Shown: piece after piece, positions 16,117 through 16,151 of the stretch
How positions within the stretch are numbered: position 1 is the stretch's first letter
Layout of the letters: each line of letters starts with the position of its first letter
Assembly (NCBI GenBank): GCA_018902755.1
Contig: JAHIQI010000063.1
Span: forward strand, 1 to 16,151
From: Pseudomonadota bacterium
GTDB taxonomy: Bacteria > Desulfobacterota > Desulfarculia > Desulfarculales > Desulfarculaceae
Direction: 5' to 3'
DNA length: 16,151 nucleotides
Position numbers and translations under genes: made by a program
Notes under the pieces: generated by a model
Databases searched by the model: none
Told to the model about the DNA's origin: nothing
Seen by the model: the letters and a program-made list of their open reading frames with translations, nothing else

Positions 16117-16151
16117 GGCCCCTCCGGGGGCCCCCCCCCCCGCGCCCCCGC
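16117..16151 (+). other. GC hairpin and C-run at the right edge
   Basis: GGCCCC at 16117-16122 can pair with GGGGCC ending near 16132, just after the binding-protein stop codon. It then runs into eleven C residues (16131-16141) and more C/G. The hairpin could be a terminator stem, but there is no T-tract. The C-run at the very end may be a sequencing or assembly artefact, so the downstream gene order is unknown. Confidence 0.4.

Noticed and set aside
1..16151. CRISPR array, tRNA or rRNA genes
   Set aside because: No regularly spaced repeats, cloverleaf-like sequence or rRNA motifs were seen on either strand.

Overview
The window reads like chromosome from a GC-rich, metabolically versatile bacterium that uses organic acids. 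Acyl-CoA ligases, Liv/HAAT-type ABC importers, a sigma-54 activator and a KstR2/FadR-like TetR regulator lie close together, which fits a Desulfobacterota (deltaproteobacterial) genome such as the Desulfarculales. That placement is inferred from gene style only; there is no rRNA or marker gene here. Codon use is GC-rich, and TTG and GTG starts are common.

Layout. (1) 1-2002: a formylglycine-type sulfatase with a signal peptide on the minus strand, next to a gene-poor gap at 2003-2525. (2) 2526-4160: an ACSM-like short/medium-chain acyl-CoA ligase on the plus strand, convergent with what follows. (3) 4180-9758, minus strand: a compact operon read as SDR dehydrogenase (3-hydroxybutyrate dehydrogenase-like), substrate-binding protein, LivH, LivM, LivG, LivF. 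(4) 10040-11515, plus strand: a PAS/AAA+/Fis-type sigma-54 activator, divergent from the operon. (5) 11529-12353: a long gap holding a 24-bp perfect palindrome. (6) 12354-16110, plus strand: a TetR regulator, a second acyl-CoA ligase and a Tat-exported substrate-binding protein, ending in a C-rich window end that may be an assembly edge.

How the parts seem to work together. The divergent region 9759-10039 contains an almost perfect -24/-12 sigma-54 promoter pointing into the SDR-liv operon. About 150 bp upstream of it is an inverted repeat (GTAGCA-N4-TGCTAC), and the same repeat recurs across the stop codon of the activator. The simplest model is that the PAS domain senses a metabolite, the activator binds these repeats, and sigma-54 RNA polymerase then transcribes the importer and its dehydrogenase. 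On the other side, the palindrome before the TetR gene resembles FadR-type operators for acyl-CoA-responsive TetR repressors. The window therefore looks like two adjoining uptake-and-activation modules for carboxylic acids, one activated and one repressed. The substrates are not known. The architecture is made of known families; the regulatory wiring is the most informative part.
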